Below, piece after piece: positions 24,271 to 31,465 of a stretch of 39,076 bases of DNA. Under the pieces are notes generated by a model. The model had not been told where the DNA came from. It saw only the letters and a list, made by a program, of their open reading frames with translations, and did not search any database. Each line of letters opens with the position of its first letter. The first letter of the stretch is position 1. Both the position numbers and the translations under genes were made by a program. The DNA is from Minisyncoccota bacterium (GTDB lineage: Bacteria > Patescibacteriota > Microgenomatia > UBA1400 > PJMF01): positions 1 through 39,076 of the forward strand of contig JABHWM010000016.1 of assembly GCA_018657765.1 (NCBI GenBank). Direction: 5' to 3'.

Positions 24271-24822
24271 TTATTCCTCTTCTTCAGCTGCATTCTCGTC
24301 GAATCCAGCTTCTTCTTCCCATTCGTCAACTTCTGCTTCAGGAAGTTCGTCAGTGACATCATCATCAGCTTCGATGATACCGCGCAACATGCCTTCGGGG
24401 TCGTTAAGCAGAGTACCTGCCTTTTCAACAGCCAGGGCTTGCATGCGAGCTTTGGTCAAAGCATCAAGTTGGCGTTTGACCTTTTTCTTCGCCTTGGGCA
24501 GATCAGCTTCAACTTCTTCGCGTAAAGCTTCCAAAGTTGCATTCTTGCCCATCAGACCCTTGAAGTAGACAAACGCAATGATAGCGTTAGTGACTTCTTG
24601 CTGAGAGTTCTCAGCCGAGTCTTTGGCTACGCTCGTAGCGGAGCGGAGCTGCTTGACAACGTCAACATTGCGCAGCGCCTTGCGGCGACCTTTGGCATCC
24701 AAACCGGACAGTAAGTCCTGGATCTGGGCAATGCGATCTTCGATAGCCAATTCACCCGTCAAACGAGTGGTTACATCGGCAGCGATCATATTACGGAGGG
24801 ATTTCTTTTTAGCTGTGTTCAT
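24271..24822 (-). CDS. 183-residue acidic helical protein, probably highly expressed
   Basis: I do not recognise a family. The protein is predicted nearly all helix: a basic N-terminal ~10 residues, an amphipathic middle with A/L/K/R-rich helices, a K-K-K-V-K-R stretch near 115 and a very acidic tail ending E-E-E-E. It has no signal peptide. The gene stands out in base composition: codons such as GCG, CGC, GGC and CTG are frequent, close to half G+C by eye, against clearly lower neighbours. It has a perfect AAGGAG Shine-Dalgarno site 6 bases before the ATG, a consensus TTGACA-N17-TATACT promoter ~265 bases upstream, a long structured leader and a perfect terminator, all signs of a strongly expressed, separately controlled single-gene unit. 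Composition could also reflect transfer. Confidence 0.85.
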   Translation of the reverse strand: MNTAKKKSLRNMIAADVTTRLTGELAIEDRIAQIQDLLSGLDAKGRRKALRNVDVVKQLRSATSVAKDSAENSQQEVTNAIIAFVYFKGLMGKNATLEALREEVEADLPKAKKKVKRQLDALTKARMQALAVEKAGTLLNDPEGMLRGIIEADDDVTDELPEAEVDEWEEEAGFDENAAEEEE

Positions 24823-25080
24823 TTTGTACTCCTTATGTACATAAAGTTTTTTAGTGGCAGTCCTCTAACAGTGGCCTAAGCCACCATTAGAGCTTGCTCA
24901 GTTAAAGACCTAAGTGATAAGTCTCTAACTGAGCAAGCTTTTTGAGAATGCTAAAAAAAATTTATTATAAGGAATAGAAAACTAAAAACTAAAAAAAGTT
25001 TGTTTGTTTCAATTCAATGTGAATGTGCTGTTGTTAGTTTCCTTTATATATCGTAGTGATGTACTAGGTAACTGACAACG
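24823..25080 (-). promoter_or_regulatory. ~258-base structured 5' leader of the 183-residue gene
   Basis: The leader begins with a 13-position hairpin right at the predicted 5' end (25067-25079 with 25030-25042; one T-T mismatch and one G-T). An A/T-rich stretch follows, then a 14-bp perfect stem (24926-24939 with 24891-24904), then a stem of CTCTAA + GTGGC (24863-24875 with 24880-24892, symmetric internal loop). The last two share two bases. Near the start codon, TTATGTACATAA (24833-24844) is a perfect palindrome abutting the Shine-Dalgarno site, which can itself sit in the loop of a GTAC/GTAC mini-hairpin. No reading frame is evident in it. Confidence 0.7.
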
Positions 25081-25086
25081 AGGAGA

Positions 25087-25115
25087 AGTATAGCAATATA
25101 GACCTATAATGTCAA
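25087..25115 (-). promoter_or_regulatory. Consensus sigma-70-type promoter for the 183-residue gene
   Basis: TTGACA (25110-25115), exactly 17 bases, TATACT (25087-25092) on the minus strand. This is the best -35/-10 pair in the window; the predicted start is near 25080. Confidence 0.88.
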
Positions 25116-25180
25116 TACTTAAAGTTATATATAATTATCTACCAGGCTAAATTTATCTTAAATTTCCATAATATTCATGT

Positions 25181-25213
25181 TTTAAATAATAGACTATGAG
25201 TCTATAATTTAAA
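25181..25213. other. Near-perfect 33-base palindrome downstream of murF
   Basis: TTTAAAT-A-ATAGACT / ATG / AGTCTAT-A-ATTTAAA: two 7-base arms on each side with a single A-A interruption. It lies 27 bases after the murF stop and could act as a weak terminator or a protein-binding site. A second small palindrome, GGTTAA-TCA-TTAACC (25231-25245), spans the murF stop codon. The stretch 25116-25180 shows nothing else. Confidence 0.55.
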
Positions 25214-25239
25214 TTATTAGTTTAAAATATGGTTAATCA

Positions 25240-26610
25240 TTAACCGATCAATTGTTTTCTTTTTTTGTCCCAGTACGCTCCCCTACGACACAATAGTTCA
25301 TTAGTTGTGTGTGGTTCAGCCATTAATTGTTCTACTACTATTTCTAGCAGCAAAGTGTTCTGTGAAGCTTTTACCAAAACCAAATCATCCCTTTTTAGCT
25401 TTGGTTTGAGAAATTCAACTACTTGCTGGGAATTAGTAAACCAGTGAACTTTTATGCTATCTATATAAGAAGCGGCATATTTTTTCATTAATGGACCTAC
25501 TAAAATAAGTAGATCTGTTTTTTCTAAGGCTTTTTTGATGACTTGTTGATGGGCTTCTCCAGCCTCTTCTCCCATCTCTCTCATATCACCTAGAACAGCA
25601 ATTTTTCTTTTTACCTCTAGTTCATCTAGTAAATCAAGCATTTCTAGCACGGGTTGTAATGAGGCGTTATAAGAACTATCTATAATAAAAGAGCCGATAA
25701 TACCAGGAATGAGACTTGATCTACCTGGTGGGATAACTAAATTTTTCTCTAAGTTCTTAATAGCTCTATCTAGTGGTACATCAAGTGCTAATCCCACATT
25801 AAGGGCTGCTGCCAGGCTAAGACCAAAGTTTTTGGGTAGTAAAAATCTAGAAAACTGGACAGTATGTTTTTCTTCTTTATCTTTATTTTTATATAGATAC
25901 TCAAAAGTGGTCCCCTTTAGAGATGCTTTCCAGTTAGTTAATATGATTTTTGTGGTTATTTTCTTCTCAAGTTGTTTTTTTTCTCCCATGCCAAAAGTAA
26001 ATATTTTGGCTGGTGTTTTCTCTATAAATCTAGCTACTTCCAAGTCTCCTTCATTTAGGACAGCGAAGCCATTACTGGGTAAGGAAGTAATCAGCTTCCC
26101 CTTTTCTCGGGCTATAGCGTGGATAATAGCAGTATTTCTTTTTTGAGGATCAGTTTCTTTGACCAAACAGTCAAATGTTTCGCTATGAACTGCATCTGCA
26201 TTCAAAAACACTCCTCCGTTTGGTTGAAGAAAACTAAGCAGATATTCCATATTCTTGGGAGGAAATGGGCTATCTATTCCCATTTCTGCTACATAGATGT
26301 CAATTTTCTTCCAGTTAGTAAGTAGTTTCCACAAGGCTAAGAAAAATATCTTTACCCAAGAATTAATGCTAAAGTCATAAACGGTAATACCCAAGATATC
26401 CAGAGGCAAACCTACCTCTGAGTTAGCTTTATGGCTAATCTTTATTTTTTTATCTGAAATATCCTTTAAAACAGCTTCTATAGAATTAAGGGCGCTAGTT
26501 TTACCTGCAGATCCAGTCACACCAATAATCAGAGGATTGTTTTTTTTGAGCTGAAGTTTGGCCAAAAACTTTATGTACCAGAGGAATACGCTCATCATCA
26601 TTTTTTTCAT
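25240..26610 (-). CDS. murF: MurF-like UDP-MurNAc-tripeptide-D-Ala-D-Ala ligase
   Basis: This is a Mur-ligase-family enzyme; MurF completes the cytoplasmic peptidoglycan precursor with ATP. Seen: I-I-G-V-T-G-S-A-G-K-T (the Mur P-loop), S-E-V-G-L-P-L-D-I-L-G (the N-x-E-x-G-x-P region of MurF), A-E-M-G-I-D, N-A-D-A-V-H-S-E-T-F, then I-I-D-S-S-Y-N-A-S and A-V-L-G-D-M-R-E-M-G, the C-terminal MurF motifs. I place the start at ATG 26610 (456 residues): TACAAT ends 8 bases before it and TTGGCA lies 15 further up. An in-frame ATG at 26664 would add 18 residues encoded by that promoter region. The upstream basic, hydrophobic helix suggests membrane association. MurE/MurT-like relatives are the alternative, less well matched. 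Confidence 0.87.
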   Translation of the reverse strand: MKKMMMSVFLWYIKFLAKLQLKKNNPLIIGVTGSAGKTSALNSIEAVLKDISDKKIKISHKANSEVGLPLDILGITVYDFSINSWVKIFFLALWKLLTNWKKIDIYVAEMGIDSPFPPKNMEYLLSFLQPNGGVFLNADAVHSETFDCLVKETDPQKRNTAIIHAIAREKGKLITSLPSNGFAVLNEGDLEVARFIEKTPAKIFTFGMGEKKQLEKKITTKIILTNWKASLKGTTFEYLYKNKDKEEKHTVQFSRFLLPKNFGLSLAAALNVGLALDVPLDRAIKNLEKNLVIPPGRSSLIPGIIGSFIIDSSYNASLQPVLEMLDLLDELEVKRKIAVLGDMREMGEEAGEAHQQVIKKALEKTDLLILVGPLMKKYAASYIDSIKVHWFTNSQQVVEFLKPKLKRDDLVLVKASQNTLLLEIVVEQLMAEPHTTNELLCRRGAYWDKKRKQLIG

Positions 26611-26618
26611 ATGATCTA

Positions 26619-26645
26619 ATTGTAGCCTATCTCTTTTCTTGCCAA
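26619..26645 (-). promoter_or_regulatory. Promoter of murF
   Basis: TTGGCA (26640-26645), 15-base spacer, TACAAT (26619-26624) on the minus strand, ending 8 bases before ATG 26610. The short spacer is a weakness. Confidence 0.45.
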
Positions 26646-26748
26646 TACTCCAAGAATTTGTCATACTAGTGTTTAGTAAAAATTACAAAGAATTTTTTGT
26701 TTAAAAAATAGTTCTAACCTTATAGAAAATTATAGAAGAAAGAAAAAA

Positions 26749-27630
26749 ATGAAAAAAACAGTTATTCAATTAGGTCTCGCTACTTTTATGTTAGTGTTGT
26801 TAGTTTCTCCAGCCTTGGCTTTAGAAATTGATGTCGATCAATATGGCAATATCAATATTTATGAAGGTAATGTTTTAGGAAAAAGCACAGAAGGTCATTC
26901 CTCTATTCAACCGATTAACTCTGTAAGTAATGTTGAAGCAGTACCTGTAACCAGGCAAGCTCCATCTAGAGTTATCGAGTCTACAGATGCAAAAGATATG
27001 GTTGTTACTATTCACGGGCAAGGTACAAAAGTTGAGCTGAGAGATGATTTTAGTGATGATAGTGATGATGATGTACTAAAATCAGAAAATCTTGAGATGC
27101 GTTTTCCTGCCAAGGTGAGATCTTTGACTGATGATCAAAAAGATCACATGAATAAATATCAAGAGAAAATCAAGGAAGCCAGACAAGAACGTCTTAAAGA
27201 AATGGTGGAGCTAAGAGAGAGAAATGAAGGGGATGAAAAAGCTCTAGAGATACAATCTCGTAATGTGAAAGCTCGTCTTAATGGAGCAGAGTTTGTTCTA
27301 GATTCAGAGACAGGCGATGTTATGTTGACTACTCCATATGGAGAAGAACATATTCTGACCCATCTTCCTGATCAAGCTTTAGCTAGAATGGAACAAGCTG
27401 GCGTGATTTCTGAGGCAGGTTTTGATGTTGAAAATCAGGAGCTAGAAGCTGTTGTTACAGAAGATGGTATTCAATATACAACTACTGTTTCAGAGGATAA
27501 AAAGTTTTTAAGCTTTTTTCCTAGATCAGTCGAAAGAAAAGTAACTTTAGATGATGCTACTGGTGAAGTTGAAGAAGATTTCACTTCTACAAGCTGGTAT
27601 GAAAGAATGATGGACAGATGGTCCTACTAA
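26749..27630 (+). CDS. Secreted protein of unknown function
   Basis: This 293-residue protein has a clear signal peptide (M-K-K-T start, hydrophobic core, A-L-A at 22-24 as the cleavage site). The mature part is acidic and hydrophilic: an early strand-rich piece (E-I-D-V-D-Q-Y-G-N-I-N-I), a D/S run near 102-110, a charged helical segment (~125-170), and a final part of alternating strands ending in W-Y-E-R-M-M-D-R-W. No catalytic motif or family is recognised. A Shine-Dalgarno-like GAAGAAAG precedes the ATG. The transcript ends at the terminator at 27674-27703, shared with the convergent gene. Confidence 0.78.
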   Translation: MKKTVIQLGLATFMLVLLVSPALALEIDVDQYGNINIYEGNVLGKSTEGHSSIQPINSVSNVEAVPVTRQAPSRVIESTDAKDMVVTIHGQGTKVELRDDFSDDSDDDVLKSENLEMRFPAKVRSLTDDQKDHMNKYQEKIKEARQERLKEMVELRERNEGDEKALEIQSRNVKARLNGAEFVLDSETGDVMLTTPYGEEHILTHLPDQALARMEQAGVISEAGFDVENQELEAVVTEDGIQYTTTVSEDKKFLSFFPRSVERKVTLDDATGEVEEDFTSTSWYERMMDRWSY

Positions 27631-27673
27631 TTTCTTAAATATTAGATTTAAAAATATCTTTTTAAAAAATAGA

Positions 27674-27703
27674 ACCGGCCTCATAAAAGAGGTCGGTTTT
27701 TTT
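27674..27703 (+). terminator. Intrinsic terminator after the secreted protein gene
   Basis: A 9-bp stem ACCGGCCTC / GAGGTCGGT (one G-T pair), 6-base loop, then seven Ts. It reaches the stop codon of the convergent AlkD-like gene and may serve as a two-way terminator, since the 5' side is also A-rich. Confidence 0.88.
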
Positions 27704-28415
27704 ATTTCTTTGTTAGGTATTTTTTACGAGTTTTTTCAGGTAATCTCTCTATAGAATAACGCAACATGGTTCTAGGCATTTGAGTTGTATATTGGTCAAG
27801 AAACTTTATTAACGGTGCTGTATCACGTTTACCCATTTCTCTGAGCATCCAACCACTAGCTTTATGAATGAGATCATGTGGATCATCTAATACTTTTGTA
27901 GCCAAAGACAGAATATCTTTAAAGTTATCACTTTTGATGAAAGGATGGGTTGCCAGTAAAGCAATTCTTCTTTCCCAAAGATTTTTACTAGTTATAAGAG
28001 AGAAAACCAGTTTTTGTTTTTTGGGATTATGTTTAATATACTCCCCTATTATTTTTGGAGTAGTTACATCTACTAGATCCCAGTTATTTACATATTTTCT
28101 ATGATTAAAATAGAACTCAAAGATTTCTTTTTTTCTTTCATCAGAAACTAGTAGATATTGATAGGTTAAAAGTAAAAATCCAGTTAGTCTGATTTCATGA
28201 ATCGGGCTCTTTACTAGTTTTTTAACTTCACTTAGCTCTAATAGCTTATATTTTTGAGCGATACTTCGTTGTTTTGGAACAGTAATTCCCCAAAAGATGT
28301 CTCCTTCTGCATATTGGCCTTTGCCAGTCTTGAAAAAACGTTGTAAAATCTGTGCTTTCTCTGGATCCTTTAGAGAATTAAGTTCATTAATTATTTGAGA
28401 TGATTTTATTTTCAT
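27702..28415 (-). CDS. DNA alkylation repair protein (AlkD family)
   Basis: This 237-residue all-helical HEAT-like protein excises bulky or charged alkylated bases from DNA. Family features seen: W-G-I-T-V-P-K-Q-R near residue 42-50, E-I-R-L-T-G-F near the first repeats, the N-N-W-D-L-V-D motif holding the active-site tryptophan and aspartate, and A-S-G-W-M-L-R-E-M-G-K-R-D near the C-terminus. Length is normal for the family. It is a single-gene unit with no Shine-Dalgarno site; candidate -10 sequences (TATGAT, TACATT) lie 11-20 bases before the ATG. Confidence 0.9.
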   Translation of the reverse strand: MKIKSSQIINELNSLKDPEKAQILQRFFKTGKGQYAEGDIFWGITVPKQRSIAQKYKLLELSEVKKLVKSPIHEIRLTGFLLLTYQYLLVSDERKKEIFEFYFNHRKYVNNWDLVDVTTPKIIGEYIKHNPKKQKLVFSLITSKNLWERRIALLATHPFIKSDNFKDILSLATKVLDDPHDLIHKASGWMLREMGKRDTAPLIKFLDQYTTQMPRTMLRYSIERLPEKTRKKYLTKK

Positions 28416-28565
28416 AATCAGAGACTAATGTATCATAGTGATTGGAAGAATTATTATTAATTCTAGAACCTATTCACTCTAGTAATTAAAGGATATAATT
28501 TAGTTATTCCTTAGGTAATAAGGTAATTGTTTTAGATACAATATATATAAAAAGAAAGATTTTCC

Positions 28566-29984
28566 ATGAAGGATATTCATAAAAGAACCAAAATCGTTGC
28601 TACGATTGGTCCTGTTACAGAAACAGAAGAAATTATTGGTGAATTAATTGATGCAGGCATGAATGTTGCTAGATTTAATACTAAGCATGGAACTCCAGAA
28701 TGGCATTCTGAGCGTATTCAACGAGTACGTGATGTAGCTGCAGAAAAAGGTATTCCTGTGGCTATATTGCTTGATCTACAAGGTCCAGAAATTCGTGTTA
28801 ATCTCAGAGATGCTCAGGGCTTTGCAATGCATGATGGTGAGGAAGCTATCTTTACTTTCGATACTAACAATACGGAGGAAAAAGCAATTTTTATTCCAGA
28901 AAATGTTGTGGAGACTTTGCAACCAGGCAACTTTGTTCTTCTAGATGATGGACGATGTGAGTTTGAAATTATAAGAAAAGAAGATGATTTATTAGTAGCA
29001 AAAGCTTTGGGTGATTTTGAAGTTCATCATAGAAAGACTATGAATACTCCTGGTATTTCTATAGACATGCCTTCTTTAATTCCTGAAGACTTAGTACAAC
29101 TTGATGGAGCTATAGAAAAAAAAGTTAATTTTGTAGGACTTTCTTTTGTCAGGGATAAGAATGATATTGATATTTTACGAGGCGAGCTAGATAAAAGAGG
29201 TTTGAAAGATACTAGTATTGTGGCAAAGATAGAAAATCAATCTGCTCTAGATAATATCGATGAAATCATCGCAGCAAGTGATGCTGTAATGGTAGCTCGT
29301 GGAGATTTGGCTGTAGAAGTTCCTTTCGAGCAGCTTTCTTTCTGGCAAAAACTTATTATTATGAAATGTCGTTTGGCTAGCAAGCCGGTGATTACTGCAA
29401 CTCAGATGTTGAAATCAATGGTAGATAATCCTCGTCCTACAAGAGCTGAGGTAAGTGATGTAGCTAATGCTGTTTATGACAGTACAGATGCAGTAATGCT
29501 TTCTGAGGAAACAACCATTGGTAAGTTCCCTGTTAAATCTGTAGCAACTCAAGCAAAAATTGCTATGTTCAATGAAGAGTTTGAAGCATCATATTTAGAT
29601 GAGTGGGTTGATGAGGATGATTCTAGTATGGTTACTCATGCAGCAGTTTATCTTTTACAAAATGAAGAAAATAAAATTGATGGCGTAGTTTGTTTGACAG
29701 AAACTGGAAATACTGTAAACCTTATTTCTCGTTTTAGACCAAAAGCTACTATTCATGCTTTGACCAGTAATAAAAATACCTACAATAAATTGGCTCTAAG
29801 TTATGGAGTTGAACCTCACATTGTAGAATTTCCAGAAGGAAAGTTGGAAGAACCTACAGAAATGGTAGATTTAATCAAAGACAAGGGTATTGTTAAATCT
29901 GGAGAAACACTATTAGTGATTTATGGTTCTATTTGGAAAACTCCTGGTTTGACAAATACTTTATCCATTGTTCACGTAAAATAG
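28566..29984 (+). CDS. pyk: Pyruvate kinase with an altered K+ site
   Basis: Pyruvate kinase converts phosphoenolpyruvate and ADP to pyruvate and ATP. The family is clear from R-T-K-I-V-A-T-I-G-P at the start, L-D-L-Q-G-P-E-I-R, the catalytic lysine in V-A-K-I-E-N, M-V-A-R-G-D-L-A-V-E, and I-T-A-T-Q-M-L-K-S-M with D-A-V-M-L-S-E-E-T. The full length of 472 residues includes the B and C domains. Unusual positions: K40 and L71 replace the serine and threonine that bind K+ in the rabbit enzyme, with Q72 and V78 as in K+-independent enzymes, yet E75 is kept. A TACAAT and Shine-Dalgarno-like AAGAAAGA lie upstream. It ends in a strong terminator. Confidence 0.96.
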   Translation: MKDIHKRTKIVATIGPVTETEEIIGELIDAGMNVARFNTKHGTPEWHSERIQRVRDVAAEKGIPVAILLDLQGPEIRVNLRDAQGFAMHDGEEAIFTFDTNNTEEKAIFIPENVVETLQPGNFVLLDDGRCEFEIIRKEDDLLVAKALGDFEVHHRKTMNTPGISIDMPSLIPEDLVQLDGAIEKKVNFVGLSFVRDKNDIDILRGELDKRGLKDTSIVAKIENQSALDNIDEIIAASDAVMVARGDLAVEVPFEQLSFWQKLIIMKCRLASKPVITATQMLKSMVDNPRPTRAEVSDVANAVYDSTDAVMLSEETTIGKFPVKSVATQAKIAMFNEEFEASYLDEWVDEDDSSMVTHAAVYLLQNEENKIDGVVCLTETGNTVNLISRFRPKATIHALTSNKNTYNKLALSYGVEPHIVEFPEGKLEEPTEMVDLIKDKGIVKSGETLLVIYGSIWKTPGLTNTLSIVHVK

Positions 29985-30012
29985 TTTTAGATATAGTTAT
30001 ATATGATTATTA

Positions 30013-30049
30013 ACGGGTTTCTTGTCGCTTGACAAGAAGCCTGTTTTTC
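30013..30049 (+). terminator. Intrinsic terminator of pyk
   Basis: A 14-bp stem (ACGGGTTTCTTGTC / GACAAGAAGCCTGT, two G-T pairs) with a 4-base loop, followed by TTTTC. Confidence 0.9.
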
Positions 30050-30090
30050 GTTGAAAATAGATATCAGAATAAAGTAATAGATTGGTATTT

Positions 30091-30342
30091 ATGGCAAAAA
30101 GAAAACGTAAAGGTGGTTTATTAGCTTTGGTAGTTGGTATGGCAGTGGGAGCTGCAGCTTCATTTCTTTCCAAAAAAGAGAACAGAGATAAAGTAAGTAA
30201 AACCGCAAAAAAAACTGCTGCAAAAGCAAAAACAGCAAAAAAGAAAGCAGTTAGTTCTGCAAAAAAAGCAGTCAAAAAAGGCAAAGCAGCAGCTAAGAGA
30301 ACTACTAGAAAAGTGACTAAAAGAGTTGCTAAGAAAAAATAA
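30091..30342 (+). CDS. Lysine/alanine-rich histone-tail-like protein with an N-terminal hydrophobic segment
   Basis: This 83-residue protein begins basic (M-A-K-R-K-R-K), then has a glycine-zipper-like hydrophobic stretch (8-26, G-G-L-L-A-L-V-V-G-M-A-V-G-A) as in YtxH-type proteins. It ends in a K/A/T-rich tail (~32-83) of the kind seen in histone H1 tails and bacterial H1-like nucleoid proteins. The hydrophobic part could insert in the membrane and leave the basic tail in the cytoplasm to bind DNA or RNA (inference). The start is ATG 30091; a TTG three codons earlier is unlikely. It has its own transcript region after the pyk terminator; no Shine-Dalgarno site is evident. Confidence 0.78.
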   Translation: MAKRKRKGGLLALVVGMAVGAAASFLSKKENRDKVSKTAKKTAAKAKTAKKKAVSSAKKAVKKGKAAAKRTTRKVTKRVAKKK

Positions 30343-30404
30343 GTTTTTTTTATTACCTTATTTACTAAATTAGTAAGACGCTTTTATAGAAGTTGTTGAT
30401 ATCT

Positions 30405-30983
30405 ATGTCTCATCAGATTAAATTGTTTAAAAATATTTCTCCAGATAAACATAGTTCTTTTGATGATAGTACTTTTTTTCCCATACAAACTCACTCCAAT
30501 AATATTATCGAAATAATAACTGGAGAAGAAAATATTGATAATAGTGATGGGCTAATCACTTCTAAAGACAATACTTTTTCTTTGGGAGTAAAAACTGCTG
30601 ATTGCGCAGCTATTTGTTTTTATGATGAGTCTAGTTATGGAATAATCCATGCCGGTTGGCGAGGATTAGTTAATGGAATTGTTGAGAAGATGTTAGAAAA
30701 GTTTACTAGTCCTGAAGTTCTAGTTTCTCCACTACTTATAGAATTTGAGATTCAGAAAGATGATTGTTACGAACAGATTGTAAATAAGTTTGGAGAAAAA
30801 TATTTTTCTATTATCGAACAGGATGATAATCCCAAAATAGTTTTTCAGTTCAGTAAGTGTCTTCAAAGTCTTTTACCAGCTAATACGGTATTTGATTCTC
30901 AAGATACATTCAGCGATCCAAGCCTAGCTTCATGGAGAAGAGATAATACTCATGGTAGGAATCTAACAATTATTTCAAATTAG
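30405..30983 (+). CDS. YfiH/YlmD-family (laccase-domain, COG1496) protein
   Basis: Members of this family have been called polyphenol oxidases and more recently shown to act as purine nucleoside phosphorylase/deaminase-type enzymes or peptidoglycan editing factors. The metal-site motifs are visible: a histidine in I-Q-T-H-S-N-N-I-I, the cysteine in T-A-D-C-A-A-I, and the histidine of I-I-H-A-G-W-R-G. At 192 residues it is ~50 shorter than usual, with the later G-P-A-I-G-x-C region reduced to E-I-Q-K-D-D-C-Y-E. The start is ATG 30405 (an upstream TTG is less likely). The 3' end overlaps the convergent flavodoxin gene by 14 bases. Confidence 0.88.
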   Translation: MSHQIKLFKNISPDKHSSFDDSTFFPIQTHSNNIIEIITGEENIDNSDGLITSKDNTFSLGVKTADCAAICFYDESSYGIIHAGWRGLVNGIVEKMLEKFTSPEVLVSPLLIEFEIQKDDCYEQIVNKFGEKYFSIIEQDDNPKIVFQFSKCLQSLLPANTVFDSQDTFSDPSLASWRRDNTHGRNLTIISN

Positions 30984-31413
30984 TCTGCAGATCAGCAAGC
31001 CATTTTTGTAAAAGTTCCAGATTAGGCTCTTGTTGAGGGAAACCATCTATTTTTAGAGAGTTAATTAATTTTATAGCACCTTTTTCTTGCCAGAATTTTT
31101 CGATGGTATCTACTGCTCCACAAAAGTGTTCATAGCTACTATCTCCACAACCAAAGACTGCAATTTTTTTATCAGTGAAATCAAAGTCTTGTACTTCTTG
31201 AAAGAAAGCATCAAAGTCATACTGTAGTATCCCATCATCCCAGGTAGACGATCCCAAGAGTAAAAGATCATAGTTGAGAACATCCTTCACAGAGAATGAG
31301 TTAGCATTCATGATTTCGTGTTCTATGCCTGACTGAGTAAGGAATTCAGAAATTTGTTCTGCAACATATTGAGTATTACCAGTAAGTGAGCCATAAAGGA
31401 TTAGTGTTTTCAT
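30970..31413 (-). CDS. Flavodoxin
   Basis: This 147-residue FMN-binding electron carrier has the phosphate loop G-S-L-T-G-N-T (8-14), the isoalloxazine-side loop S-S-T-W-D-D-G and the second loop F-G-C-G-D-S-S-Y-E-H-F. It transfers single electrons at low potential in the cytoplasm. It is divergent from the 2-oxoacid oxidoreductase genes with only 52 bases between the two ATGs (31413 and 31466), so it is a natural electron acceptor for that enzyme (inference); no ferredoxin gene is seen here. TGG-TACAAT ends 6 bases before its ATG, so the mRNA is predicted leaderless. Confidence 0.94.
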   Translation of the reverse strand: MKTLILYGSLTGNTQYVAEQISEFLTQSGIEHEIMNANSFSVKDVLNYDLLLLGSSTWDDGILQYDFDAFFQEVQDFDFTDKKIAVFGCGDSSYEHFCGAVDTIEKFWQEKGAIKLINSLKIDGFPQQEPNLELLQKWLADLQTNLK

Positions 31414-31419
31414 GTAGAA

Positions 31420-31425
31420 ATTGTA
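31420..31425 (-). promoter_or_regulatory. Extended -10 promoter of the flavodoxin gene, leaderless
   Basis: TGG-TACAAT on the minus strand ends 6 bases before the ATG at 31413. It is back to back with the oxidoreductase promoter. Confidence 0.62.
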
Positions 31426-31429
31426 CCAT

Positions 31430-31458
31430 TTGACCTATAAACCATCTACTCATACAAT
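31430..31458 (+). promoter_or_regulatory. Promoter of the 2-oxoacid oxidoreductase operon, leaderless
   Basis: TTGACC (31430-31435), 17 bases, TACAAT (31453-31458), ending 7 bases before ATG 31466. An in-frame ATG at 31457 lies inside the -10 and so is unlikely to be the start. Confidence 0.72.
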
Positions 31459-31465
31459 GAGCGAT

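Noticed and set aside
24153..24428. 91-codon minus-strand frame overlapping the 183-residue gene
   Set aside because: It runs through the perfect terminator at 24218-24245 and shares the GC-rich body of the other frame, which alone has the promoter, leader and Shine-Dalgarno site.
24891..24945. Hairpin followed by TTTTT on the plus strand as a terminator
   Set aside because: No plus-strand gene lies upstream; the stem fits better as part of the minus-strand leader.
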